In this document: piece by piece, positions 43,201 through 51,688 of the stretch
Numbering within the stretch: the first letter of the stretch is position 1
Layout: each line of letters opens with the position of its first letter
DNA from: Saccharicrinis sp965230625
Lineage (GTDB): Bacteria > Bacteroidota > Bacteroidia > Bacteroidales > Marinilabiliaceae
DNA: 64,000 nt
NCBI GenBank assembly: GCA_965230625.1
Contig: CBDDLL010000001.1
Coordinates: 3,162,001 to 3,226,000 of the forward strand
Direction of reading: 5' to 3'
Notes under the pieces: model-generated
Database searches by the model: none
What the model saw: the letters and a program-made list of their open reading frames with translations, nothing else
What the model was told of the DNA's origin: nothing
Position numbers and translations under genes: made by a program

Positions 43201-43939
43201 TATCATTAGAGAAAAAGGAGTGAATGGAGATCGTGAGATGGCTTATTCCATGTATTTAGCTGGCTTTGATGTGAAAGATGTTCATATGACGGACCTTATT
43301 TCTGGTAGAGAGACTCTTGAGGATGTGAATTTTATTGTATTTGTAGGAGGTTTCTCAAATTCAGATGTGCTAGGTTCGGCAAAAGGTTGGGCTGGAGCAT
43401 TCTTGTACAACGAAAAAGCAAAAGCTGCTTTAGATGCTTTCTATCAAAGAGAAGATACATTAAGTTTAGGAGTTTGTAATGGATGTCAGCTGATGGTTGA
43501 GCTTGGATTAGTATATCCAGATCATGAAGAAAAACCTGTTATGTTACATAATGATTCTCATAAGTTTGAGTCGAATTTTATTAATATGGATATTGCAGAG
43601 AACAACTCAGTAATGTTAAAATCATTAGCAGGTAATCGTCTTGGAGTATGGATTGCTCACGGTGAAGGTAAATTTAGCATACCTTATGGAGAAGACCAAT
43701 ATAATATTGCTGGTAAGTATTCATATAGTGCCTATCCTGGAAATCCTAATGGAAGTGATTTTTGTACAGCTGCTATATGTTCTGATAATGGACGTCATTT
43801 AGCTATGATGCCTCATCTTGAGAGAGCAATTTTCCCATGGCAATGGGCTCATTATCCAGAAAATAGAAAGAATGATGAAGTTTCACCATGGATTGAGGCC
43901 TTTGTCAATGCTCGTAAGTGGGTAGAAAGTAAAAGCTAG
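40250..43939 (+). CDS. purL: Phosphoribosylformylglycinamidine synthase
   Basis: Large single-chain FGAM synthase of 1229 residues, fourth step of purine synthesis: FGAR + glutamine + ATP to FGAM. An N-terminal PurS-like region is followed by two AIR-synthetase-type halves: HSTN-like VNSEHCRHKIF, ETHNFPTTVEPFNGAATGSGG, then GGMVTALLEM. The class I glutaminase domain has nucleophile CNGCQLM and the terminal HLERAIFPW. The frame opens at 40211, but MVLFFKGKSEQ at 40250 is preferred because a -7 box lies on the earlier start. Size matches the E. coli-type enzyme. It is followed by a GC-rich terminator. Confidence 0.96.
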   Translation: MVLFFKGKSEQILVVGCNAELSAEDVKKLEWLFSDATKTDEQELGGFFVGPRKEMITPWSTNAVEITQNMGVSGISRIEEFYRVNDENAEYDPMLQVLYNGLGQDIFTIDKEPDPIVEIEDIAAYNVAEGLALSEDEVAYLEGLSNKLGRKLTDSEVFGFSQVNSEHCRHKIFNGTFIIDGEEKESSLFKLIKRTSQENPNYLVSAYKDNVAFFKGPQAVQFAPETQDKPDFFNTKDIETVLSLKAETHNFPTTVEPFNGAATGSGGEIRDRLGGGKASLPLAGTAVYMTSYSRSEEGREWEKATEARPWLYQTPEQILIKASNGASDFGNKFGQPMICGSVLTFEHFENHKKFAYDKVIMLAGGIGFAKKSDAIKDKPTQGDKVVILGGDNYRIGMGGGAVSSVATGEYDNSIELNAVQRSNPEMQKRAMNAIRAMAEGDDNPIISIHDHGAGGHLNCLSELVEETGGTIHLDKLPIGDPTLSSKEIAGNESQERMGLVLHEKDIEKLRKVADRERSPMYLVGEATGDMQFVFKDEKGNTPINWQLADMFGNPPKTIMKDKTVGESYAPVDYEASKIEEYLKNVLQLEAVACKDWLTNKVDRSVTGKVAKQQCAGEIQIPLNNLGATAIDYTGTKGLATSVGHAPAVAMIDPAAGSKIAIAEALTNIVWAPLSHGVKGISLSANWMWPCKNEGEDARLYKAVEAVSDFATDLGINIPTGKDSLSMTQKYKDGEMVYSPGTVIISAAGEVSDVKKIVEPVLVKDCDTSIIYIDLSFDSHKLGGSSFAQVVNKLGVETPTITDTEYFKIGIETIQELISKGLILAGHDISAGGMVTALLEMCFANNSYGIEVDLSDIEETDLVKILFAENPGVLIQVNDVAKVSSLLEEKELGYQVIGSPVEDRFLTIVKGGQKLSFDINEMRDTWYRTSYLLDRKQSGAELANERFNNYKKQPLQFSFNTDFNGKLSDYGLRSRREEKSGVRAAIIREKGVNGDREMAYSMYLAGFDVKDVHMTDLISGRETLEDVNFIVFVGGFSNSDVLGSAKGWAGAFLYNEKAKAALDAFYQREDTLSLGVCNGCQLMVELGLVYPDHEEKPVMLHNDSHKFESNFINMDIAENNSVMLKSLAGNRLGVWIAHGEGKFSIPYGEDQYNIAGKYSYSAYPGNPNGSDFCTAAICSDNGRHLAMMPHLERAIFPWQWAHYPENRKNDEVSPWIEAFVNARKWVESKS

Positions 43940-43963
43940 AGAAAAAGAACAATTACATATAAA

Positions 43964-43989
43964 AAAAGCCGGGCATTATCCCGGCTTTT
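43964..43989. terminator. Intrinsic terminator after purL
   Basis: AAAAGCCGGG (43964-43973) pairs perfectly with CCCGGCTTTT (43980-43989), loop of six, flanked by A and T runs. It serves purL and the convergent DUF5684 gene. Confidence 0.88.
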
Positions 43990-44012
43990 GTATTTTATAT
44001 TGAAGTGGTTAA

Positions 44013-44381
44013 TTATCCTTGATATTTAGCACTACCAAATCCTAAAATTGGATAGAAAATAAAACCAAGAAAAATTAAGCCTAGTGTAAAACCTACACCT
44101 TTACCAAAGTTCTTAGATACTCCATGGATTGCCATTATTGCAAAAATCAAATTCGCAATAGGTACAAGTAAAATAATAAAAATCCACCAAACTGGTTTCT
44201 TAGCTATCTCAAGAAGTACAATTGTGTTGTAGATTGGAATAATTGCTGCCCAGCCTGGTTTACCTGCTTTTTCAAATACTTTCCACATTGATGCAATCAT
44301 TAATATTGCAAATGCTAATAAAAAGATAAATCCAACTGTACCGATTGCAGCAAACAATCCTGTTGATTCTGTCATTTCCAT
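44013..44381 (-). CDS. DUF5684-like small membrane protein
   Basis: Integral membrane protein of 122 residues with about three hydrophobic helices. The conserved loop WKVFEKAGKPGWAAIIPIYNTIVLLEI (WKVFEKAGKPGW at about 31-42) is the hallmark of this small family, often annotated as signal-peptidase-associated or DUF5684. It has no catalytic residues of its own. The frame runs back to 44435, but MEMTESTG at 44381 is preferred because residues before it look random. Function is unknown. It converges on purL and shares the terminator. Confidence 0.72.
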   Translation of the reverse strand: MEMTESTGLFAAIGTVGFIFLLAFAILMIASMWKVFEKAGKPGWAAIIPIYNTIVLLEIAKKPVWWIFIILLVPIANLIFAIMAIHGVSKNFGKGVGFTLGLIFLGFIFYPILGFGSAKYQG

Positions 44382-44507
44382 AATAAAAAAAGTTAAATAA
44401 GTTAGTTTCCTACTCTTAAGGTTTTTCGGATACACCCCGTTTTTAGTGGTTTCTGGACTCCACAGATAGTTTATACGTAATGTAAGTTATTAGTTTAAAT
44501 TTTAATG

Positions 44508-45401
44508 TTAACTTTTTCTTAATAAGAATTCTAATGGAATAAAAAGCCTTTTAGCCCAATCGGTTTCTGTATGAGCATGGCCATGAAACTCTTTGGTAAT
44601 CCAATTGGAGTTGTTTTTATAGCCTTTTGTAATCATTAAGGTATCTATCATTAATTGGTATGGTTTGTAAAGGCTATCTAATGTTTCAGTTCCATAATCA
44701 AAGTAAATTTTATGGTTTTTAAAAGAGGGGATATTTATTTCCATATATTGTTTAAATGCTGTAGGTATTTCAATGTTTTCTTCAAAACCTCCTGGCCAAT
44801 GAGTGGAAAGACAAGCGGCTCCTCCAAATATTTCAGGATATTCACAAATGGCATACATGGATATTAATCCTCCCATACTTGAGCCTGCAATAAATGTATT
44901 TTCCATATCTGTATAAGTGTTGTAAGTTTCATCTATATATGGTTTTAACTCCTTCGTTATAAATTTTAAGTAGTTATCCGATTCGGGCTTAGTTTTTAAC
45001 CTTTCTTTATGTAAGTCGTCTTTGATATTATCTGGCAGAAGTTGATAGGCTTTATTAGGGAAATATTCTATTGTTCTTAATTCACTGATATTGGATATTC
45101 CTACAACTATAGTTTCTTTAATTTTATTTTCAGCTATTAGTTTCTCCATGGTTTGCCCAACCATCCATGCTTGTTTGTTCCAGGTAGTGGTACTATCAAA
45201 TAACATTTGCCCATCATGCATATATAAAACACTGTATTTTTTATCATTTGAATAATTAGAGGGTAACCAAATATCTATATTTCTGGCAGGAACAAATTTC
45301 GAGGGAAATGATTCAAAGTGGACTATTTGAGGCATTTTTTTTAATTTGTTATTACACCCTAAAGTAATAATTAATAACAATAAAATACATTTATACTTCA
45401 T
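44508..45401 (-). CDS. Alpha/beta-hydrolase esterase, lipoprotein (Esterase D/Fes-like)
   Basis: Predicted envelope esterase of 297 residues. The N terminus MKYKCILLLLIITLGC is a lipoprotein signal with a lipobox cysteine at 16, so anchoring in the outer or inner membrane is expected. The fold is that of enterochelin-esterase/esterase D-like hydrolases: DIWLPSNYSNDKKYSVLYMHDGQ, nucleophile elbow AGSSMGGLISMYA and the late catalytic histidine in FHGHAHTETDW. Substrate may be a siderophore, feruloyl-type or other ester. It is monocistronic, downstream of the PepF-type gene but separated by a terminator. Confidence 0.83.
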   Translation of the reverse strand: MKYKCILLLLIITLGCNNKLKKMPQIVHFESFPSKFVPARNIDIWLPSNYSNDKKYSVLYMHDGQMLFDSTTTWNKQAWMVGQTMEKLIAENKIKETIVVGISNISELRTIEYFPNKAYQLLPDNIKDDLHKERLKTKPESDNYLKFITKELKPYIDETYNTYTDMENTFIAGSSMGGLISMYAICEYPEIFGGAACLSTHWPGGFEENIEIPTAFKQYMEINIPSFKNHKIYFDYGTETLDSLYKPYQLMIDTLMITKGYKNNSNWITKEFHGHAHTETDWAKRLFIPLEFLLRKS

Positions 45402-45486
45402 AATGGTTGTTTAAAGATGTTGCATTGTTTAATACCAATTTAATGATAACATTGGTATAACTTAAATTTAGTCAACAATTATAAAT

Positions 45487-45540
45487 AAAAAAAAGAAACT
45501 ATGCATAATAATAATTAATTTATGCATGGTTTCTTTTCAA
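45487..45540 (-). terminator. Intrinsic terminator after the PepF-type gene
   Basis: AAGAAACTATGCATAA (45493-45508) pairs with TTATGCATGGTTTCTT (45520-45535) with one weak pair. Read leftwards it ends in an eight-T tail. Confidence 0.78.
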
Positions 45541-45559
45541 TTAATTGTAGAATCTTATT

Positions 45560-47431
45560 CTATTTTTTATCTAGAATGGCCTCTATTTCATCCATTATTT
45601 TGTTCATGTTGTTCATTGTACGTTCAAAAGGTTCAGAATCAGTCATATCTACACCAGCAGTTTTTAATGTATTAATTGCCCAATCAGAACTACCCGAAGA
45701 AATGAAATTCATATATTTTTCTGTAGCTTCTTTATCACCATTTAATACATTAGCCGCTAATGCTTGTGAGGCAACAAAGGATGTGCTATACTGATATACA
45801 TAAAAACTACTGTAGAAGTGAGGAATATAAGCCCATTCCATTTCTATATAATCGGGAACTATACAAACAGCTTCATCATGACCGTAATATTTATGAGTTA
45901 TTTCTTTGTATAATTTAGATAAGGTTTTTCCTGTAATAGGAGCTCCTTTTTCTGCTAATTGATGCATGCGAAGTTCAAATTCAGCAAACTGAGTTTGTCT
46001 AAATAGAGTACCTTTAAAATTATCAAGCATACTCATTAAAAGTGATAAACGCAAATCATCATCTTTTAACTTTTTTTGCATATAATCATTAAGTAATACT
46101 TCATTAAAAGTGGATGCTACTTCTGCTAAAAATGTTGGGTATCTCGAAGTACAATAAGGTTGAGTTTTATTAGAGAAATAACTGTGCATTGTATGTCCTA
46201 ACTCATGAGTTAATGTACTTACATCATTGTATTGATCATTGTAGTTAAGTAAAATGTATGGATGAATATCATATGCAGCCCCATTTGAATATGCCCCACT
46301 TCTCTTTCCTTTATTAGGATAAACATCAATCCATCTGCTATCAAATGCTTTTTGAACAGTTGAAATATATTCTTTACCTAAAGGTTTTAAAGATTTAATT
46401 ACAAGTTCTTTTGCTTCGTCGTAAGAGTATTTCAATTCTACACCTTTTACTGCAGGAGCATAAAGGTCGGTGTATTTTAGAGTATCTAATCCCATCATAC
46501 GTTTCTTTATTTTTAAGTATCTATGAAACGTATCAAGGTTCTTGTTTATATTTTCAACTAAAGAATGGTAAACTTCTGTTGGAATGTTGTTGCCTTTCAA
46601 CGAAGCTTCAAGAGTTGACTTATAGTGACGGGATTGAGCAACAAACATATCTCCTTTTATATTACCATTCATTAATTCACCAAATGTTCCTTCAAACTTT
46701 TTATAATGATTCCAAAAAGAATCGAAAACAATCTCTCTATCCTTAATATTTGATGAAACTCTGTATTTACTGTATGTGTTTTTATTTACTTCAATTTCGG
46801 TTCCATCAGATAATTTTACTGTTGGCCATGGCATTTCAGCATCGCTGAAAACTCCATATACTGAGCTTGCAGTTCCACTTATCAAACCAGATTTAGCCAA
46901 TATAATTTCTTCAGCTTCGGATAGTGTATGCTTTTTCATACGGTAAGTATCCATTAAATTCAACTCGTAATCTTTTAATCCAGCTTCTTCACTGATAAAC
47001 TTTTTCATAGTTTCTTCGGGAATAGCTGCTAGTTCAGGAGTTACAAAAGCTGTTTTTTGTCCTATGGTTATAAATACTTGTCTAATATCTTTTGTACCAG
47101 CTATTTTGTCTTGGTCTCGAAGGTCGATATGTGAATTAAGCGAAGCATATAAATAAAGTTTAGAACCTTCTATATAAATATCATCCGCTAATTTTAAATA
47201 GGAAAGTAATTCTTTGGCTGAAGATCCAAGTTTTCCCTTGTATTTATCAAACTCCTCCGATTTTTTTATCAAATCTTCTTTTGCTTGTTTCCAGGCTTGA
47301 TCTGATTCATATAAGTCTTTTACATTCCATTTGTATTGATCATGAATTTCTGATCTTTCTTTTTGAGCATTAACCAGAAAGGGTATTAATAGTAAAGCAA
47401 GCAAAGTAACCCTAAAAGTTGTTTTTTTCAT
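45560..47431 (-). CDS. Oligoendopeptidase F-like M3 metallopeptidase, secreted
   Basis: Zinc oligopeptidase of 623 residues. A signal peptide (1-23, ending VNAQ) predicts export, unlike the cytoplasmic PepF of Firmicutes. The M3 metal site is THELGHTMHSYFS (His409, Glu410, His413), and the third ligand glutamate is in FLAEVASTFNE. The PepF-type N-terminal oligopeptidase domain starts near 30 with WNVKDLYESD. It probably degrades peptides in the periplasm or at the surface. It is monocistronic, with terminator hairpin directly after. Confidence 0.9.
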   Translation of the reverse strand: MKKTTFRVTLLALLLIPFLVNAQKERSEIHDQYKWNVKDLYESDQAWKQAKEDLIKKSEEFDKYKGKLGSSAKELLSYLKLADDIYIEGSKLYLYASLNSHIDLRDQDKIAGTKDIRQVFITIGQKTAFVTPELAAIPEETMKKFISEEAGLKDYELNLMDTYRMKKHTLSEAEEIILAKSGLISGTASSVYGVFSDAEMPWPTVKLSDGTEIEVNKNTYSKYRVSSNIKDREIVFDSFWNHYKKFEGTFGELMNGNIKGDMFVAQSRHYKSTLEASLKGNNIPTEVYHSLVENINKNLDTFHRYLKIKKRMMGLDTLKYTDLYAPAVKGVELKYSYDEAKELVIKSLKPLGKEYISTVQKAFDSRWIDVYPNKGKRSGAYSNGAAYDIHPYILLNYNDQYNDVSTLTHELGHTMHSYFSNKTQPYCTSRYPTFLAEVASTFNEVLLNDYMQKKLKDDDLRLSLLMSMLDNFKGTLFRQTQFAEFELRMHQLAEKGAPITGKTLSKLYKEITHKYYGHDEAVCIVPDYIEMEWAYIPHFYSSFYVYQYSTSFVASQALAANVLNGDKEATEKYMNFISSGSSDWAINTLKTAGVDMTDSEPFERTMNNMNKIMDEIEAILDKK

Positions 47432-47725
47432 ACTTGTATATGTTTTTATAAATAATTAATTGTCTAAAATATATTATTCAATGATTTAAAAGAATGGCAA
47501 ATGACAGTTGTAAGTATAAATTTTAATATTTTAATGTAGTAATGATATCTCTAAAGGGGAGTGGAGGATATATAAATAAGTTTCTAAAGCAAGACTCATG
47601 TATTTGTAAAGGATTAAAATAAAGAAGTATTTATGTTATTCGAACTATGTTGTGTCAGCTTCAAATATGATTTTTGCAATGTTGTTACTTAAATACTATT
47701 TGGTACATGTAAAAATAGTACTTTT

Positions 47726-48811
47726 ATGGCCGCAAAAAACAAAACTATGAATAGCACAAAAACCACAAATACATTATTACTTTTTATTGTAATACCATTG
47801 GTATTTTATAATCTGAAGATACTTTCTTTTATTTTTATTCCACTTATCCTTTCAATGTTTATTGCTTTAATGTTTTTACCCTTAATGCGGTGGTTAAAGA
47901 AAATGAACGTACCAAAGTTTACAAGTATACTTATTGTAGTTCTAATAATTGCAGGAATACTTAAGCTAGGTGGCGAGCTTGTTCAATTATCCAGCAAAGA
48001 AATTCTTTCAGCTGATGAAGAAATATTTGCAAAGCTTCAGGATAAGCTTATTGGTTTAGTTGTAATAATGGAAGACTTTTTTGGTATACACTCGGGTAAA
48101 GTAGGGGAAAATATATTGTTGCATTACGTTCAAAAATTAAACCTCAATGAATATTTTGGTTCAACGCTTGATTTTATAGGCGATACTCTTTCAATGACTA
48201 TGATGACTGTATTTTTTGCAATACTGTGGCTTACTGAATCAATCAATTTTCAAAAACTATTGAATTCAACCATTCTTAAACAAAAATATGCTTCCGTAAA
48301 AGTATTTAGACGAATCGAAAAAGATCTCATAAAATTTATATTAGTTAAGGTTGTAATAAGCTTAGTAACTGGAATTGGATTTTCGCTTGCTTGCGTATTG
48401 TTTAATGTTAGCTTTCCGATTTTTTGGGGATTATTCGCTTTTGTTATCAATTTTGTACAAATGATAGGTTCCTTTATAGCAGTTGGGGCACTTTCTCTTT
48501 TTGCACTTGTAGAATTAGATCCTACAGGTACGTTGTTGGTTTTTGTAATGATATTAACTGGTGTTCAGATTTTGATGGGGGGTGTAATAGAGCCTATATT
48601 TATGGGTAAATCGTTCTCTATAAATGTTATTTCAATTTTAGTGATGTTAATGTTTTGGGGGTATTTATGGGGAGTACCAGGTTTAATTATGTCAATTCCA
48701 ATTACTGTATTTATAAAAATTATTTCGGAGCAATTTAACGGAACTAAAACAATTGCTTTATTGCTTGCGGGTTCCGAGAGTAATTTAGGATGGAGTATCA
48801 AGAAAAAATAG
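47726..48811 (+). CDS. AI-2E family transporter (PerM-like)
   Basis: Inner-membrane protein of 361 residues with the eight-helix AI-2E/PerM pattern. NTLLLFIVIPLVFYNLKIL leads in, and the conserved C-terminal region has GGVIEPIFMGKSFSINVISILVMLMFWGYLWGVPG (from GGVIEPIFMG). Members include TqsA-type exporters and Na+/H+ antiporters, so the name does not prove autoinducer transport. A TTTG...TACTTTTA sequence lies on the start codon, which suggests translation may begin at the second methionine (47747) instead. It is monocistronic. Confidence 0.85.
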   Translation: MAAKNKTMNSTKTTNTLLLFIVIPLVFYNLKILSFIFIPLILSMFIALMFLPLMRWLKKMNVPKFTSILIVVLIIAGILKLGGELVQLSSKEILSADEEIFAKLQDKLIGLVVIMEDFFGIHSGKVGENILLHYVQKLNLNEYFGSTLDFIGDTLSMTMMTVFFAILWLTESINFQKLLNSTILKQKYASVKVFRRIEKDLIKFILVKVVISLVTGIGFSLACVLFNVSFPIFWGLFAFVINFVQMIGSFIAVGALSLFALVELDPTGTLLVFVMILTGVQILMGGVIEPIFMGKSFSINVISILVMLMFWGYLWGVPGLIMSIPITVFIKIISEQFNGTKTIALLLAGSESNLGWSIKKK

Positions 48812-48859
48812 TGTATTTCTTGTTAAAAATAAAGCCGATATTAATTAATAATTTCTTCT

Positions 48860-48867
48860 TATATTTG
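48860..48867 (+). promoter_or_regulatory. Candidate -7 box for queC-queE-queF
   Basis: TATATTTG fits TAnnTTTG and lies about 70 bp upstream of the riboswitch-like element. The -33 position is poor. Start would be near 48874, giving a leader of about 218 nt. Confidence 0.42.
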
Positions 48868-48937
48868 TACATGTTTTAGAGGTGTCGATTTAGTATATTT
48901 TCTAAGGCAATTAATGAATTGAAAAACAGTGAAATCA

Positions 48938-48976
48938 AGACAGTTCGTTTACGCCATCCTGTCTATAAACAAAACC
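48938..48976 (+). promoter_or_regulatory. Candidate preQ1-I riboswitch
   Basis: Short aptamer-like element in the queC leader. P1 is AGACAG (48938-48943) with CTGTCT (48959-48964). The loop holds GTTC then ACGCC, matching the conserved GUUC and ACnCC of preQ1-I. An A-rich seven-base tail ATAAACA (48965-48971) follows P1, then AAAC (48972-48975), which can pair with GTTT in the loop (48947-48950) to make the H-type pseudoknot. The loop is about 3 nt longer than in the Bacillus aptamer. The downstream genes make preQ0/preQ1, the expected targets. A second pairing, GACAGTT (48939-48945) with AACTGTC (49013-49019), could be the switch. Not tested by a covariance model here. Confidence 0.6.
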
Positions 48977-49091
48977 AGGGTAATTAAGAATCTTTTCTTA
49001 TAATACAGTTTTAACTGTCGTTATCCATTTTGTTATAGTTGACTTGTCGTAAGTGTCTTTAATCTTGATATTATTATATTGATTTTAAAAG

Positions 49092-49763
49092 ATGAATAAA
49101 GCGGTTGTATTATTATCTGGAGGATTAGACTCTGCAGTAGCATTATATTTAGCCAAAAGTAAAGGTTATGATGAGGTTCATGCAATTTCATTTGATTATG
49201 GACAAAGGCATAATACCGAATTAAACCATGCTAAAGCCATTGCAGAAAAAGCTGAAGTAGTAGCTCATAAAGTTGTTACTCTTAATTTAGGTGATTTTGG
49301 AGGATCTTCACTAACGGATAAAAATATAGAAGTTGAAAATGGAGATGTTGATCGAACAGATATTCCGGTTACTTATGTACCTGCACGCAATATGGTATTT
49401 TTATCAATAGCAGCATCTTATGCCGAAAGTATTAAAGCACAAAATATTTTTATTGGGGTAAGTCAGGTTGATTATTCTGGATATGTTGATTGTCGCCAGG
49501 AGTTTATAGATGCGATGGAAGCGGCTATCAACAAAGGTACAGTGATGGGAGCAGAGAGTGGAAAGCCAATAAAAATTCATGCCCCATTTGTAAATAAAAC
49601 TAAAGCAGAAGAGATTAAGCTAGGTATGGAATTGGGGGTAGATTTCGGATTAACATGGTCCTGTTATCGCGGAGGAGAAAAGCCATGCGGAACATGCGAT
49701 AGTTGTTTGCTAAGAGCTAAGGCTTTTAAAGAAGCTGGATATGAAGATCCAGCGTTAAAATAG
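49092..49763 (+). CDS. queC: 7-cyano-7-deazaguanine synthase
   Basis: Enzyme of queuosine synthesis making preQ0 from 7-carboxy-7-deazaguanine with ATP and ammonia; 223 residues. The PP-loop is LLSGGLDSAV (7-16). SFDYGQRH and YVPARNMVFLSIAASYAE are conserved. The C-terminal zinc site is CYRGGEKPCGTCDSCLLRA. It heads a compact queC-queE-queF block, with a 69-bp gap before queE, and sits behind the riboswitch-like leader. QueD and GTP cyclohydrolase are not in the window. Confidence 0.96.
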   Translation: MNKAVVLLSGGLDSAVALYLAKSKGYDEVHAISFDYGQRHNTELNHAKAIAEKAEVVAHKVVTLNLGDFGGSSLTDKNIEVENGDVDRTDIPVTYVPARNMVFLSIAASYAESIKAQNIFIGVSQVDYSGYVDCRQEFIDAMEAAINKGTVMGAESGKPIKIHAPFVNKTKAEEIKLGMELGVDFGLTWSCYRGGEKPCGTCDSCLLRAKAFKEAGYEDPALK

Positions 49764-49832
49764 TAATCATAGAAGTCATAGAAAAATAAAGAAAGAAAAG
49801 AAGAAGTCTTTGGACTTTTATCTGACAAGGAT

Positions 49833-50690
49833 ATGGAAAAGTTAGTGTTGGTAGGAGAAGGAGTATTTCCTATTACAAAGGATGTAGAAGGAAAGAATTT
49901 AAGTGATGTCCCCCAAACAGGATTAGCAGTTTCCGGGACTATTCAAGGTGAAGGTAAGTTGGCAGGAACGCCTTCTTTATTTATCCGCTTAGCAAGTTGT
50001 AACCTGCGATGTATTTGGCAAATGGAAGATGGTAGTTTTTGTAAGTGCGATACTTCTTATGCATCTTTTAATCCGGATGATAAAAAAAGTTGGAATATTG
50101 ATAGTATTGCAGCAACAGTAAAGCACAATATTGGTAATTTGCAGCATGTTGTTATTACTGGAGGCGAACCATTGTTGCAAAAAAAAGGTGTAACTGCATT
50201 GTGTAAACGACTTAAAAAAGAATTTAATTTACATATTACAATAGAATCCAATGGGACTATTTTTGATGCAGAATTAGTTAAATGGGTTGACTTATATAGT
50301 ATTTCTCCAAAGCTAAGCAATTCGATTCCAACTGGTGAAAAGTTGAACTTTTATAATGAGGATGAATGCGCAGCTTCTAAATATCATCATGAGGTACGAA
50401 GAAATATTAATGTACTTCAAGAATACATTGATTTCTCTAATAGGTTTGATAAGGATCTGCAATTAAAATTTGTGGTTGGAAAACAGGCAGATGCTAATGA
50501 AATACAAAATGATTATTTAAATGTTTTACAAAGGTATAACAAGCAAGATATTATGCTTATGCCTTTAGGAGCTAAGCACGAGCAAATTGAAAAATCGAAT
50601 CCTATTGTTTTAAAAATGTGCTTGGAAAATGGTTGGAAGTATACACCGCGAATTCATATTGATATATTTGGATCAAAACAGGGTGTATAA
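49833..50690 (+). CDS. queE: 7-carboxy-7-deazaguanine synthase (radical SAM)
   Basis: Radical SAM enzyme converting 6-carboxytetrahydropterin to 7-carboxy-7-deazaguanine, 285 residues. LAVSGTIQGEGKLAGTPSLFIRL is the family N terminus (GTIQGEG at 35-41). The cluster motif is unusual: CNLRC (Cys56, Cys60) is followed by a nine-residue insert before the CDT of the usual CxxxCxxC, placing cysteines at 70 and 72. ITGGEP binds SAM. QueE proteins are known for variant cluster loops, so activity is still expected. It is between queC and queF. Confidence 0.9.
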   Translation: MEKLVLVGEGVFPITKDVEGKNLSDVPQTGLAVSGTIQGEGKLAGTPSLFIRLASCNLRCIWQMEDGSFCKCDTSYASFNPDDKKSWNIDSIAATVKHNIGNLQHVVITGGEPLLQKKGVTALCKRLKKEFNLHITIESNGTIFDAELVKWVDLYSISPKLSNSIPTGEKLNFYNEDECAASKYHHEVRRNINVLQEYIDFSNRFDKDLQLKFVVGKQADANEIQNDYLNVLQRYNKQDIMLMPLGAKHEQIEKSNPIVLKMCLENGWKYTPRIHIDIFGSKQGV

Positions 50691-50731
50691 GCAATGATTA
50701 GTATTCAGTAAATCGATAATCAATAAGTAAT

Positions 50732-51610
50732 ATGAATCCTATTGAAGGCAAAGTTTTAGGTAAACAAATTAGTCATCCAAGAGAATATGCCCCTGAAATT
50801 TTGGTAGCAGTGCCTCGAAAGCTGAATAGAGAGCAATATAATATTAGCAATAATGCTTTGCCATTTGTTGGAGTAGATGCTTGGCATGCTTACGAAGTGG
50901 GATTTTTAACTACAAATGGATTGCCCGTCGTAGGTGTTTTAAAGTTAGTGTATAGTTGTGAAAGCGAATTTCTAGTTGAAAGTAAGTCCTTGAAACTATA
51001 TTTAAATTCCTTTAATATGGGACGATATGGGACAACAAAAAAAGAAGGAATTTCGGTTGTTTTAGAAATCATTAAAAAGGATTTAACTAGCTTGTTAAGG
51101 GTAGATGTTGACCTTACATTTCATTCAAAGTATAATGATGATGTTTTTGACTTTAAGGATTTTTTATTGTTAGAAGAAGAACATGGGGCTGAATCTATTA
51201 AGTTTAAAAGCTATAATGAAGATCAAAGTTTGTTAAAGTCTGTTGTTACAGAACATGTAAACCATTATAAAGTATCAACAAACTTATTACGTAGTAATTG
51301 TAAAATTACACATCAACCCGATTGGGGTAGTGCATTTATCCATATTATTACAAAACATCAAATTGATAAGCTTTCGTTACTAAAATATTTAGTTTCGATT
51401 CGTGATGAAAACCATTTTCATGAGGAGATTTGTGAAATGCTTTATAAAAGATTAATGGATCATTTTCAGCCAGAGGTATTGATGGTTGCATGTCTTTATA
51501 CTCGCAGAGGAGGAATTGATATATGTCCTATACGTACCAATGCAAAAGAATACCTTCCTACAAATATTATTCAATCAAATATTTTAACTTCACAGGCGTT
51601 TAGGCAATAA
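50732..51610 (+). CDS. queF: NADPH-dependent 7-cyano-7-deazaguanine reductase
   Basis: Reduces the nitrile of preQ0 to the amine of preQ1, using two NADPH; 292 residues. This is the long, bimodular (E. coli YqcD-type) form. The QueF motif ESKSLKLYLNSFN (83-95) is in the first half. The catalytic cysteine is in RSNCKITHQPDWG (Cys190), and RGGIDICPIRTN lies near the end. It is the third gene of the queC-queE-queF block, 41 bp after queE. PreQ1, the product, is the expected ligand of the leader element, which would close a feedback loop. Confidence 0.95.
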   Translation: MNPIEGKVLGKQISHPREYAPEILVAVPRKLNREQYNISNNALPFVGVDAWHAYEVGFLTTNGLPVVGVLKLVYSCESEFLVESKSLKLYLNSFNMGRYGTTKKEGISVVLEIIKKDLTSLLRVDVDLTFHSKYNDDVFDFKDFLLLEEEHGAESIKFKSYNEDQSLLKSVVTEHVNHYKVSTNLLRSNCKITHQPDWGSAFIHIITKHQIDKLSLLKYLVSIRDENHFHEEICEMLYKRLMDHFQPEVLMVACLYTRRGGIDICPIRTNAKEYLPTNIIQSNILTSQAFRQ

Positions 51611-51688
51611 ATCGAAGATAATAGATGTTGAGACATTAGGTAATAGATGGTCTCTTATCTTTTATCTAATTATCTTGAAATTTAAAAT

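Noticed and set aside
51611..51688. TAATAGATG/TTTTATCTAATTATC spacer as a terminator between queF and panE
   Set aside because: The complementarity is diffuse and the sequence looks like low-complexity spacer without a clear stem and T-run.
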